Shown piece after piece: positions 1 through 7,515 of a DNA stretch of 33,826 nucleotides. How positions within the stretch are numbered: the first letter of the stretch is position 1; every line of letters starts with the position of its first letter. The stretch comes from Sulfuricurvum sp. (lineage in GTDB: Bacteria; Campylobacterota; Campylobacteria; Campylobacterales; Sulfurimonadaceae), in NCBI RefSeq assembly GCF_023250475.1, contig NZ_JAHFAQ010000006.1, positions 1 to 33,826 on the forward strand, given 5' to 3'. Below the pieces are notes generated by a model, which saw only the letters and a list, made by a program, of their open reading frames with translations, was not told where the DNA came from and ran no database searches. The translations under genes and the position numbers were made by a program.

Positions 1-1134
1 TTAACGCGTAGCGATAATACAATAACGCGTCGCAAGCAGAATGACGAGGGGGCCTTTAGAGTATTCGGTGCGGAGGGGAGCTATTCGAAAGCGTTGAGTG
101 AGCATTTTATTAAAACAGGAGTTGAGATGAAGCGTCTGCACCAGCGTGACGATGTTGTAGACTATCTGAACGGTGTAGTGAATACCGATGATCATCAACG
201 TTTGCGTGAAGACAAAGGCGCATTGTATATTCAAGATGAAATTACAATCGGCGAAAACATAATTCTCACCCCGGGCCTTCGATTCGAGCGATCTTTACGA
301 CAATTTGATCAGACCGTGGCCACTGATTACGTCGCCCCCTCTCTCCATGCCCTCTACAAACTCAGTGAGAACGATAATCTCCGTGCAAGTATCGCTAAAA
401 CGGTAAAATTGCCCCGATTGGACGAACTTTCCGACTCACTGGACAGCACGCTTGATCAGAATGATCTGAATCATCCCGATGTGACCGGAAATCCGAATCT
501 CAAAGAGGAATCGGCGCTCAGCTATGAACTGCGTTATGAACACTTTTTTGAGGATAAAGGGATCGTGAGTATCGGAGGTTTTTATCGCGACATCAGTGAT
601 AAGATCGAAAAGCTGACTACATTGGAAGCAGGGCGATATGTAGAACGTCCTTATAACTCGGGTCAAGGAGAATTGTGGAGCCTCGAACTTGAACTTAAAA
701 AATCGCTTGATTCGTATGTGAACGGTTTGGGAGTTTTTGGTAATGCGACGTTTCAGGACTCATCCCTGGTCAGTAATGGGGTGAAACGAACGATTAAAGG
801 GACGAATGATTACCTTTACAATATCGGGATCGATCATACTCTCAAAGAGTATCGTTTGACGTACGGAGCAGCGTACCGCTACGTCAGCGGATATGATGAT
901 CCGATGGATGAGCGCGGTATCGCCGAATCCCAAGCAGGATACGGAACTCTTGATCTGTATGCGACCAAACGGCTGAATCCGACCTATAAACTGGGGCTTA
1001 ATCTTAAAAACATTACCTCTTCTACGATCACTACTACCTCAAAGCGCTATGTTGCCGGGGTTCTCAGCGAAACTCAGGTTGACCAAGAAAATTCAAAATT
1101 TCATTTTCTTGTCACCCTTGAGGGGCGTTGGTAA
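1..1134 (+). CDS. TonB-dependent outer-membrane receptor, 3' part only
   Basis: The frame is open from base 1 to a TAA at 1132-1134 and encodes 377 residues, so the gene starts outside the window; the in-frame TTG at 94 is not its start. The visible part is the C-terminal beta-barrel of a TonB-dependent receptor: alternating hydrophobic strands, a barrel motif GNPNLKEESA followed by a tyrosine-rich strand, and a last strand ending in an aromatic residue (LEGRW), the usual signal for outer-membrane insertion. The plug domain, TonB box and signal peptide lie upstream. The substrate cannot be told from the barrel alone; a ferric siderophore or other metal chelate is inferred from the neighbouring siderophore receptor, PiuC-type protein and exbBD-tonB. 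Confidence 0.85.
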   Translation, partial: LTRSDNTITRRKQNDEGAFRVFGAEGSYSKALSEHFIKTGVEMKRLHQRDDVVDYLNGVVNTDDHQRLREDKGALYIQDEITIGENIILTPGLRFERSLRQFDQTVATDYVAPSLHALYKLSENDNLRASIAKTVKLPRLDELSDSLDSTLDQNDLNHPDVTGNPNLKEESALSYELRYEHFFEDKGIVSIGGFYRDISDKIEKLTTLEAGRYVERPYNSGQGELWSLELELKKSLDSYVNGLGVFGNATFQDSSLVSNGVKRTIKGTNDYLYNIGIDHTLKEYRLTYGAAYRYVSGYDDPMDERGIAESQAGYGTLDLYATKRLNPTYKLGLNLKNITSSTITTTSKRYVAGVLSETQVDQENSKFHFLVTLEGRW

Positions 1135-1144
1135 ATATTTCACT

Positions 1145-1178
1145 ATTAATGATAAAGGGATTTTTCCCTATCGTTAAT
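1145..1178 (+). terminator. Hairpin after the first receptor gene, candidate terminator
   Basis: Eleven bases after the stop codon, an inverted repeat pairs ATTAATGATAAAGGGA with TCCCTATCGTTAAT around a TTTT loop, with one G-T type pair and a two-base bulge. It is AT-rich and has no clean T-tract after it on the plus strand, so it may be a weak or bidirectional terminator, or a processing hairpin. It separates the two receptor genes. Confidence 0.45.
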
Positions 1179-1208
1179 CAAAACTTAGTATTTACAATTT
1201 ATATATTT

Positions 1209-1227
1209 AATAATGCTTATCACTATT
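1209..1227. promoter_or_regulatory. Fur box
   Basis: The 19-mer AATAATGCTTATCACTATT matches the classical Fur consensus GATAATGATAATCATTATC at 14 of 19 positions by hand count. It ends inside the -35 hexamer of the promoter that precedes the siderophore receptor, so iron-loaded Fur bound here would block RNA polymerase. A second, weaker match (12 of 19) lies at 1264-1282, over the predicted transcription start. Binding is inferred from sequence. Confidence 0.65.
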
Positions 1228-1254
1228 GACATTGGCGCTTGGATAAGTTATATT
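1226..1254 (+). promoter_or_regulatory. Sigma-70 promoter of the siderophore receptor
   Basis: A perfect -35 box TTGACA (1226-1231) and a -10 box TATATT (1249-1254) are separated by exactly 17 bases. The predicted start near 1261 gives a leader of about 90 bases. A full -35 box is notable because most -10 boxes in this window have none. The promoter overlaps the Fur box at 1209-1227, so iron repression is expected. Confidence 0.7.
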
Positions 1255-1263
1255 TCTACAAAT

Positions 1264-1282
1264 GAAAGTAATTATCAATTGC
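1264..1282. promoter_or_regulatory. Second, weaker Fur-box-like site
   Basis: GAAAGTAATTATCAATTGC matches 12 of 19 positions of the Fur consensus, including the central ATTATCA core. It starts just after the predicted transcription start, a common place for an additional Fur dimer. Lower confidence than the upstream box. Confidence 0.4.
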
Positions 1283-1285
1283 TTT

Positions 1286-1330
1286 TAGCCAGCCAAAGCT
1301 TTCTTCTCCTTTTAAGCCTGTAGCCAGCCA
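1286..1330 (+). repeat. Direct repeat of a 10-mer in the receptor leader
   Basis: The sequence TAGCCAGCCA occurs at 1286-1295 and again at 1321-1330, 35 bases apart, both inside the predicted untranslated leader of the siderophore receptor mRNA and upstream of its Shine-Dalgarno. Its role is unknown; possibilities are a regulator binding in tandem or a small-RNA target. Confidence 0.5.
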
Positions 1331-1353
1331 CTTCCAAAATTTAAGGAGTGCCT

Positions 1354-3651
1354 ATGGCCTATCATAACCGTTTTTTACATTCGCAAATGCTCCCGATCGG
1401 AGCTATGCTTCTCAGTATGAGTGCAAGCTCATTATTGGCAAACTCAGCCGATTCCAATGCTACGATTAAAGCCATTGATATCCAAGAGACAGTAGAAATA
1501 GAACTTCCTCGCTATCAGCCGGGTGTTTCTAAAACTGCTAAAACCGGGCAATTGGCTCATGACGTACCTCAAGCAATTACGGTAGTAACGAAAGAGTTGT
1601 TGCATGATAAATCTGAATTTACTCTAAAAGAGGCGCTTAGTAACGTATCAGGGCTCACTTTTAATGCGGCAGAAGGCGGACGTATCGGAGACAATATGAA
1701 CTTGAGAGGTTTCTATACTTTCGGTGATTTATATCTTGACGGTATCCGTGACGTCGCTCAGTATAACCGTGATACGTTTAATCTCGAATCAATTGATGTT
1801 CTGCGCGGGGGTGCGGCGATGTTATTCGGTCGTGGTCAAGCGGGTGGGGTTATCAATCAGGTGAGCAAAGATGCGGAAGCTGAAAATTTTGGCAAACTCT
1901 CGATCACTGCCGGCACGGATGACTATAAACGTACTTCAGCTGATGTGAACGTGATGCTAAACGATACGACAGCATTTCGTCTCAATGCAATGGGAATGGA
2001 TTCTGGAAGTACCCGCGATGATGTTTATAACGAAACGGTCGGAATTGCGCCGACGATGACGTTTGGACTTAATACCGATAATGAGTTCAGTTTATCCCAT
2101 TATTATTTGAAAACCCATATTACGCCCGATTACGGAGTTCCGTTTGACAGTGCGACTAAAAGACCTGCCGATGTAGGAAACAAAGTATTTTATGGATTTA
2201 CAGATGACTATGAAGATAATCGCGTCAATATCACAACTGCTAGTTATACCCATAAGTTCTTTAAAGATACACGGATTCGTTCCGTGATTCGTCATGCCGA
2301 TTATCTCCGTGATAACTGGGCAACTGCGCCGGGTGGATATGATACGACCAATGGGGCGGATGATACGATTACCAGAGGGACAAAAGGAAACGGTGCAAAA
2401 GAGAAAACCGATACATGGCAAAATGATTTTACGACTCAGTTTGAAGTCCTCGGATTGAAACATGAAGCATTGGTCGGAACCGAATTTTTACGTGAAGAAC
2501 AAGTACGATGGGGACATGACGGATTGTCAACCTATTATCCTAATATATCTTTGGCTAATGGGCCGGCTAATGGACTTGCGGCGGTTCCGACGAATGGGCA
2601 ACGGGCATTGGCAAACAATGGAATCTGGTATCAGTATGCAACGACAGGTACACGATGGGCAGCGTCGATGCCAACCACAGCTGAATCAGGTTCAACGCTT
2701 CCGGATGCCTATAAATCGGTATATGGCAATAAAGAACGCAATATAAGCGGCGGGTACAAAGGACGTACGTGGGCAGTGTATGCACAGGATATTGTTGAAA
2801 TCGCACCGAGTTGGAAAGTCATGGCAGGGTTTCGTAAAGATTGGCTAAACATGGATTATTTTACGGGAGCGAATATGGTGCAAAATGGAGAACTCCATTT
2901 TAACGAGATGAGTTACCGTGCCGGATTATCGTATCAGCCGAATAAACAATACCATTATTATCTTTCTTGGAATAATTCGTTTAATACGACAGGAGATCTG
3001 TACTCTTTTTCCAATGTGTATGCTCCTGAGCGAAGTAAAACGTATGAGCTTGGTGCGAAATTTGAACTCTTTGAAGGAGATCTTTCCTTACGTACAGCAA
3101 TCTACCGTACGATCAAAGAGTGGGAACGCAATACTGATGTAGCAAGTGCATCCAGTAATCCGATCCTTTCAAAAGAGCGTCATACGGACGGTATCGAATT
3201 CGAGGTTGCAGGCCGTATCAACGATAACTGGGATGTATTTGCAGGCGTCGCATTTATGGATCCGGAAGTGGATGCAGTCGCTCCGGGCAAAGATGATATG
3301 TACATTGGTCAAAAACCGCCGAATTCAACCGATTACACATTTAATCTCTGGACAACCTATAAGCTTGGTAGCGGATGGAAGATCGGTAGTGGAATCGAGG
3401 GTAAAGGAGAGCGTGCTGTTTACAGCTATGCAAATGAAAGTGCGTCCAATGTATTTAATCCGAATATCGCACCCAGTTATATTCGTTATGACGGAATGAT
3501 CTCCTATACACAAAAGAATTACGCTGTTCAGCTTAATGTGAAAAATCTTTTGGATACCGTTTATTACGAATCGGCCTATATCAACGGAGGATTTGTTGTT
3601 CCGGGAACCGGACGTACCGCACAGGTGACGTTAGACTATAAGTTTTTTTAA
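1354..3651 (+). CDS. TonB-dependent siderophore receptor (Fiu-like)
   Basis: A 765-residue outer-membrane ferric-siderophore receptor. The ATG at 1354 is chosen because AAGGAG (1343-1348) sits five bases before it; a GTG at 1348 would overlap that ribosome site. Residues 1-29 form a signal peptide with a likely cut after LLA. The plug (about 60-165) carries the family marks DVPQAITVVT, LRGF, YLDGIRD, VLRGGAAMLFGRGQAGGVIN; the rest is the barrel, ending in YKFF. A short acidic stretch near residues 45-50 (ETVEIE) could be the TonB box. The plug resembles the catecholate receptors Fiu/FiuA, and the PiuC/YbiX-type gene next door repeats the fiu-ybiX pairing of E. coli. The exact siderophore is not known. 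Expression should be iron-repressed through the Fur box upstream. Confidence 0.93.
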   Translation: MAYHNRFLHSQMLPIGAMLLSMSASSLLANSADSNATIKAIDIQETVEIELPRYQPGVSKTAKTGQLAHDVPQAITVVTKELLHDKSEFTLKEALSNVSGLTFNAAEGGRIGDNMNLRGFYTFGDLYLDGIRDVAQYNRDTFNLESIDVLRGGAAMLFGRGQAGGVINQVSKDAEAENFGKLSITAGTDDYKRTSADVNVMLNDTTAFRLNAMGMDSGSTRDDVYNETVGIAPTMTFGLNTDNEFSLSHYYLKTHITPDYGVPFDSATKRPADVGNKVFYGFTDDYEDNRVNITTASYTHKFFKDTRIRSVIRHADYLRDNWATAPGGYDTTNGADDTITRGTKGNGAKEKTDTWQNDFTTQFEVLGLKHEALVGTEFLREEQVRWGHDGLSTYYPNISLANGPANGLAAVPTNGQRALANNGIWYQYATTGTRWAASMPTTAESGSTLPDAYKSVYGNKERNISGGYKGRTWAVYAQDIVEIAPSWKVMAGFRKDWLNMDYFTGANMVQNGELHFNEMSYRAGLSYQPNKQYHYYLSWNNSFNTTGDLYSFSNVYAPERSKTYELGAKFELFEGDLSLRTAIYRTIKEWERNTDVASASSNPILSKERHTDGIEFEVAGRINDNWDVFAGVAFMDPEVDAVAPGKDDMYIGQKPPNSTDYTFNLWTTYKLGSGWKIGSGIEGKGERAVYSYANESASNVFNPNIAPSYIRYDGMISYTQKNYAVQLNVKNLLDTVYYESAYINGGFVVPGTGRTAQVTLDYKFF

Positions 3652-3659
3652 GACCATAC

Positions 3660-3678
3660 CTCCCCCTGCGGGAGTTTT
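3660..3678 (+). terminator. Weak intrinsic terminator or attenuator
   Basis: CTCCC and GGGAG pair around a CCTGC loop and are followed by TTTT, nine bases after the receptor stop. The stem is only five pairs and the T-run is short, so part of the transcription probably reads on into the dioxygenase and exbB-exbD-tonB genes, giving more receptor than downstream message. Confidence 0.45.
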
Positions 3679-3732
3679 GCAGTTAGAGGATTTTAGTCTT
3701 TTAACTTCAAAACTTAGGCAAAGGAAATAAAC

Positions 3733-4416
3733 ATGTTACTCCATATACCCAATGTCCTCACCTCTGAACAGGTAGCACAATGCCGTGAACTCCTTACCTC
3801 CTCGACGTGGGTGGACGGGAATGTTACCAGCGGGACACAGGCGGCAAAAGCCAAAAATAATTTGCAGCTTCCCGAAGAGTCTGAAGCGGCTGTAGCGTTG
3901 CAAAAAATTGTGTTAGATGCCCTGAGCAATAACGCACTGTTTTTTACGGCAGCATTGCCGAAAAAGATTTTTCCTCCGCTATTTAACTGTTATACGGGTG
4001 AATTTAATACGTTTGGAAACCATGTTGATAATGCGGTTAGAACGATGCGCGGCGGCGGTAAACGGGTGCGTAGTGATCTCTCGTTTACCCTCTTTTTCTC
4101 CGATCCCGAAGAATATGACGGAGGAGAGTTAGTGATCGAGGATACCTTCGGTTCGCAAATTGTCAAACTTCCGGCAGGGGATTTGGTACTTTATCCCTCT
4201 TCGAGCGTTCATCGGGTTGAACCTGTGACACGCGGAGCACGTATTTCATGCTTTACGTGGCTGGAGAGCATGATTCGTGAGACAGACCGACGACGGTTGC
4301 TGTTTGATTTGGATATGTCGATTATGGCGTTTCGTGAGCGGTTAGGGGATGATGAGGATACGGTTAAACTTACAAGTATTTATCATAATTTACTCCGTAC
4401 ATGGGCAGATACTTAA
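3733..4416 (+). CDS. PKHD-type Fe(II)/2-oxoglutarate hydroxylase (PiuC/YbiX family)
   Basis: A 227-residue cytoplasmic dioxygenase of the PiuC/YbiX family, whose usual length is about 225. The iron triad of the double-stranded beta-helix is visible as H97 and D99 (NHVDNAV) and H160 (SSVHRVEP); R170 ([10 protein letters not shown]) is placed to bind 2-oxoglutarate. The stretch [10 protein letters not shown] is also typical. Homologues sit next to catecholate siderophore receptors and are iron-regulated; a role in modifying siderophores or releasing iron from them is proposed for the family but the substrate is not settled. An AAAGGA site precedes the ATG. It lies between the receptor and exbB, so it likely belongs to the same Fur regulon. 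Confidence 0.9.
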   Translation: MLLHIPNVLTSEQVAQCRELLTSSTWVDGNVTSGTQAAKAKNNLQLPEESEAAVALQKIVLDALSNNALFFTAALPKKIFPPLFNCYTGEFNTFGNHVDNAVRTMRGGGKRVRSDLSFTLFFSDPEEYDGGELVIEDTFGSQIVKLPAGDLVLYPSSSVHRVEPVTRGARISCFTWLESMIRETDRRRLLFDLDMSIMAFRERLGDDEDTVKLTSIYHNLLRTWADT

Positions 4417-4444
4417 TCAATAAAATAACATAAAGGAAAAAGAA

Positions 4445-4867
4445 ATGGAAGAGTTAAAGTTAGTCGTCGATTATGCGACCTTGGGTATTTTAGGTGTAAT
4501 GAGCGTCATAGCGTTTGCGTACGGAATCGAGCGATTTTTTTACTATCGTTCAGTAAAAATAGAGGATTATGAGACAAAAAACAAAGCGGAAGCGGAACTT
4601 TCAAAAAATTTGACAACGATTTCCGTGATCGGTTCGAATGCTCCCTATGTTGGATTACTCGGGACAGTTTCAGGGATTATGGTGGTTTTTTATGAGATTG
4701 GACAAAGTGGCGGAATGGAACCTACAGCTGTCGTTATTGGACTTTCTATGGCACTTAAAGCGACGGCATTAGGATTGTTGGTCGCGATCCCTTCGATCAT
4801 GATTTACAGTGCATGTTTGCGAAAAATGGATTTATTGATGGGAGAATGGGAAGATGCGCGCGCTTAA
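4445..4867 (+). CDS. exbB: ExbB, short form of the TonB energy-transducing channel subunit
   Basis: A 140-residue inner-membrane proton-channel protein of the MotA/TolQ/ExbB family. Three hydrophobic segments are visible: about 11-29, 62-85 (APYVGLLGTVSGIMVVF) and 98-122 (ALKATALGLLVAIPSIMI); the second and third carry the family signatures. It is much shorter than E. coli ExbB (244 residues) and resembles the compact Helicobacter-type ExbB, with a short N-terminus and a reduced cytoplasmic loop. AAAGGA lies upstream of the ATG. The end overlaps exbD by 14 bases. With ExbD it converts proton-motive force into TonB movement for the two receptors upstream. Confidence 0.93.
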   Translation: MEELKLVVDYATLGILGVMSVIAFAYGIERFFYYRSVKIEDYETKNKAEAELSKNLTTISVIGSNAPYVGLLGTVSGIMVVFYEIGQSGGMEPTAVVIGLSMALKATALGLLVAIPSIMIYSACLRKMDLLMGEWEDARA

Positions 4868-5237
4868 ACGAGTGGAAGGGATCAATGTTGTCCCTCTCAT
4901 CGATGTTGTTTTGGTTCTTTTGGCGATTGTTCTGACCATTTCCACCTTTGTGGCGTCGGGAGCCATTAAGCTCGATCTTCCCAAAGCCGCCAGTGCTCTG
5001 CAAACACCGCCGCAAAAGATCGAAATTGCCATCAATGAGAACGGATCACTCTTTTGGAATGGTAAAGCAATGATGCAAAAAGAGTTAGTCGCGCAAATAT
5101 CGAGATTAAACCGTGATACAAGTATAAGCATTTTGGGAGATAAAAAAGCATTTTTCAACGATTTTATTTTTATACTCGATCAGCTAAAGCTTCAAAAGAT
5201 TGAAAAAATATCAATTGTGACGAAGAGGGAGTCATGA
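4854..5237 (+). CDS. exbD: ExbD, TonB-system accessory protein
   Basis: A 127-residue ExbD/TolR family protein with a short cytoplasmic N-terminus, one membrane helix (about 13-34) and a periplasmic domain. The proton-carrying aspartate is D17 in the motif NVVPLIDVVLVLL, matching D25 of E. coli ExbD. The start lies 14 bases inside exbB and its GGGAG ribosome site is part of the exbB coding sequence, so translation is coupled. The end overlaps tonB by four bases (ATGA). Confidence 0.93.
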   Translation: MRALKRVEGINVVPLIDVVLVLLAIVLTISTFVASGAIKLDLPKAASALQTPPQKIEIAINENGSLFWNGKAMMQKELVAQISRLNRDTSISILGDKKAFFNDFIFILDQLKLQKIEKISIVTKRES

Positions 5238-5929
5238 AAACAAAGCGTTCATTTCTCTTTTCTCTGTTGCTGCATGCAGGAATTTTTACCGGAGCGGTCG
5301 CACTCTCTACTCTGATAAAAGAGGAGAAAGAAGAGGAGATAGTTTTAGAGCTCTCTCTTGATTCTGCGGCACAGATACAGCCGGTTTCTACAGTGCTATC
5401 TTCTAAAAAAATGACATTATCCAAAAGCATTGCACCATCTACAGATGAGATTATTGAAAAAACTGAACCTAAACCGCTCATACAAAAAACTGAGTCTCTC
5501 CAGATGTTTCCAAAAGAAGTGATTGAAGATCCTAAACCTACGCTAACTGCTCAAACGACATCGATGCAGATTCCTGCGAAAGAAACCGTATTTGCATCGA
5601 ATCCACCAATTTTAGCACCTCAAAGTATCAATATTGAAGAGCAGTATTTGGATGATCATCTCTCGACTATACGGGACTTACTCGTCAAATACCGTAAATA
5701 TCCTTCACAAGCGGTTCGTTTAAAACAAGAAGGCGCGGTGCAAGTGACATTTCGTCTCAAACAAAACGGCGAAGTTGAAGATATCCGAATTATCGGAAGT
5801 TCAGGTTATGAACTTTTGGATGGTGATGCGATGGCCTTGGTACAAAAAACATCAGAATATTTCCCAAAACCGCCTAAAACGATTCGTATTACCGTCCCTT
5901 TAAACTATGTATTAAAAGTCCGTACATAA
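5234..5929 (+). CDS. tonB: TonB energy transducer
   Basis: A 231-residue TonB. Residues 7-26 form the membrane anchor with the essential Ser-x-x-x-His pair visible as S10 and H14 (SLLLH). A long periplasmic spacer follows, rich in Lys, Glu, Pro and Thr rather than the classical Glu-Pro/Lys-Pro repeats. The C-terminal domain (about 140-231) carries the YP-type motif YRKYPSQAVRLKQEG, then VQVTFRL and the GDVED-like turn NGEVEDIRIIGSSG, the part that grips receptor TonB boxes. The start overlaps exbD by ATGA, so the three proteins are made together and energise the siderophore receptors encoded upstream. Confidence 0.95.
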   Translation: MKTKRSFLFSLLLHAGIFTGAVALSTLIKEEKEEEIVLELSLDSAAQIQPVSTVLSSKKMTLSKSIAPSTDEIIEKTEPKPLIQKTESLQMFPKEVIEDPKPTLTAQTTSMQIPAKETVFASNPPILAPQSINIEEQYLDDHLSTIRDLLVKYRKYPSQAVRLKQEGAVQVTFRLKQNGEVEDIRIIGSSGYELLDGDAMALVQKTSEYFPKPPKTIRITVPLNYVLKVRT

Positions 5930-5966
5930 CTGACGTCTAAATAATTAAACTTAAAACGTCAAGTTA
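5927..5966 (+). other. Inverted repeat after tonB
   Basis: The arms TAACTGACGT (5927-5936) and ACGTCAAGTTA (5956-5966) pair with one bulged A around a 19-base AT-rich loop. The left arm includes the tonB stop codon. There is no T-tract, so it is a poor intrinsic terminator; it may be an mRNA end-protecting hairpin or a protein site. Confidence 0.35.
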
Positions 5967-6011
5967 TCGATGATTCATTAACTGTTTGTAGGTTAAGATA
6001 GGTAAGATTTT

Positions 6012-6017
6012 TAGAAT
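6012..6017 (+). promoter_or_regulatory. Candidate -10 box for the small membrane protein
   Basis: TAGAAT lies 21 bases before the start codon at 6039, with a strong AAGGAG ribosome site at 6027-6032 between them. No clear -35 box is present, as is usual for this phylum. If used, the small gene could be expressed independently of tonB. Confidence 0.4.
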
Positions 6018-6038
6018 ATCATTGCTAAGGAGATACCT

Positions 6039-6236
6039 ATGAAAGACAATGAACCGACGCTCGAATCCATTGAAGATTACAATACATTAAAAGGCTCTAA
6101 AAAACGGGTCGTATGGACCGTTATTATTGCGGGACTATTAGTCGGAATAATGTTTGTTGCGGCTAAGAGCTATTATGGCAGTGTAAACGATTCTATCCCT
6201 TTGCAGGACGCTATCGGTAAAGTTCCCGTAAAATAA
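6039..6236 (+). CDS. Small single-pass membrane protein, unknown function
   Basis: A 65-residue protein not assigned to a family. It has an acidic N-terminal tail (1-18), a positively charged flank (GSKKR, 19-23), one membrane helix at about 24-42 (VVWTVIIAGLLVGIMFVAA) and a short tail of about 20 residues containing YYGS and a proline pair. The charge pattern predicts the N-terminus in the cytoplasm. The start is supported by a strong AAGGAG seven bases before the ATG. It follows tonB by 109 bases and precedes a membrane protease. Possible roles are an accessory of the TonB complex or an unrelated membrane peptide; nothing in the sequence decides. Confidence 0.65.
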   Translation: MKDNEPTLESIEDYNTLKGSKKRVVWTVIIAGLLVGIMFVAAKSYYGSVNDSIPLQDAIGKVPVK

Positions 6237-6270
6237 TGGTAAAATCACGTTTTTTTTACCAAGGAATTGT

Positions 6271-7515
6271 ATGATAGCAACCGTTATAGGTATTTACACA
6301 CTCTTTATTTTTATCAGGCTCTATGTAAGCGTTATGCAGATCGGTTATATTAATCAGATCAAGCGTAAAGGGGCCGTTTTAATGGGTGAGAAAGAGTATC
6401 TTGATGCGGCGGCTTACGCCGTAGCCAAAGAGAAACTTGGGATGGTGGAAACATTTGTCGAATTTTTACTTTTCTTAGTCTGGATGGGCGGAATGATGGC
6501 GTGGTTGGATAGTGCGTTAGCGATAGAGAGCGAAGCCCTTCATACGATCATTGCAGTGATCGGCATGGTTATCATTAATGCACTGGTTCAGCTCCCTTTT
6601 GGGTGGATCGCTAAATTCAAAATCGATGCGCAATACGGATTTAACCGCTCCAGTGGGGCTCAATTTATCAAAGATACCCTTGTCGGCACTGTTTTGACGA
6701 TTGTTATCGGAAGTTTGATTGTTTGGATAGTTTCGATGATCATTACGTCGAGTGAGCTGTGGTGGCTGTGGAGTTTTGCATTTATTTTTGCCGTAGTGAT
6801 TGCAATCAATATGTTTTTCCCCACCATTCGAGCCCTTTTCTTTGATAAAGTGACTCCCCTTGAAAACGGTGAGTTGCGCGAAAAAATCGAAGAGTTGATG
6901 AATAAAACGGGGTTTGTGAGCAGCGGTATATTTGTGAGCGATGCCAGCAAACGTGATGCGCGCTTGAATGCTTATTTTGGCGGATTAGGAAAAACCAAAC
7001 GGGTTGTATTATTTGATACGCTGATTGAAAAACTCTCTCCGAGTGAACTGATAGCGGTATTGGGACATGAGCTTGGGCACTTTGCCCACGGTGATCTGTA
7101 CAAAAATATTGCGATGGTGGGGGTAATGCTCTTTGGAATGTTTGCTGTTTTCGGGAACTTGCCGGAGACGCTTTACCTGGAACTCGGTGTATCACAATCT
7201 CCGCAGATCGTGATGATGCTCTTTATCCTTCTCCTTCCGGTCGTTAGTTTTATTATGATGCCGCTAATGGGGATGATGAGCCGTCATAACGAGTATGAAG
7301 CCGATCGGCGCGGTGCGGAACTCGGCGGTGCGGAACATTTGGTGAATGCCCTTAAAAAATTGGTTGCAGAAAATAAAAGCTTTCCACTCTCTCATCCATT
7401 GTACCGATTTTTCCATACGACCCACCCTCCTGTCGTTGATCGTCTTCGTGCCTTGGGCTATGATATTCGTGCTACGGTTGATGAAGGATATCCTGATCCA
7501 TGTCCAAACGATTAA
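6271..7515 (+). CDS. M48-family membrane zinc protease (Ste24/CAAX-protease-like)
   Basis: A 414-residue integral membrane metalloprotease. The zinc motif HELGH is at residues 266-270 (VLGHELGHFAHGD), with the third ligand in the later EYEADRRGAELGG stretch, the pattern of peptidase family M48. Several hydrophobic helices (about 1-22, 58-80, 88-110, 136-158, 166-188, 280-302, 314-332) fit the Ste24 type rather than the shorter HtpX. The N-terminal Ste24 extension includes AQYGFNRS. In bacteria the family is thought to act in membrane-protein or lipoprotein quality control; the substrate is unknown. AAGGAA precedes the ATG, and TAAAAT at 6240-6245 is a possible -10 box. The end overlaps prmC by 16 bases. 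Confidence 0.92.
   Translation: MIATVIGIYTLFIFIRLYVSVMQIGYINQIKRKGAVLMGEKEYLDAAAYAVAKEKLGMVETFVEFLLFLVWMGGMMAWLDSALAIESEALHTIIAVIGMVIINALVQLPFGWIAKFKIDAQYGFNRSSGAQFIKDTLVGTVLTIVIGSLIVWIVSMIITSSELWWLWSFAFIFAVVIAINMFFPTIRALFFDKVTPLENGELREKIEELMNKTGFVSSGIFVSDASKRDARLNAYFGGLGKTKRVVLFDTLIEKLSPSELIAVLGHELGHFAHGDLYKNIAMVGVMLFGMFAVFGNLPETLYLELGVSQSPQIVMMLFILLLPVVSFIMMPLMGMMSRHNEYEADRRGAELGGAEHLVNALKKLVAENKSFPLSHPLYRFFHTTHPPVVDRLRALGYDIRATVDEGYPDPCPND

Noticed and set aside
1348-1353. GTG as start of the siderophore receptor
   Set aside because: The GTG overlaps the AAGGAG ribosome site; ATG 1354 has proper spacing.
6238-6262. GGTAAAA and TTTTACC inverted arms before the M48 gene as a terminator
   Set aside because: The arms are AT-only apart from two bases at the foot and overlap a likely -10 box TAAAAT; pairing would be weak.
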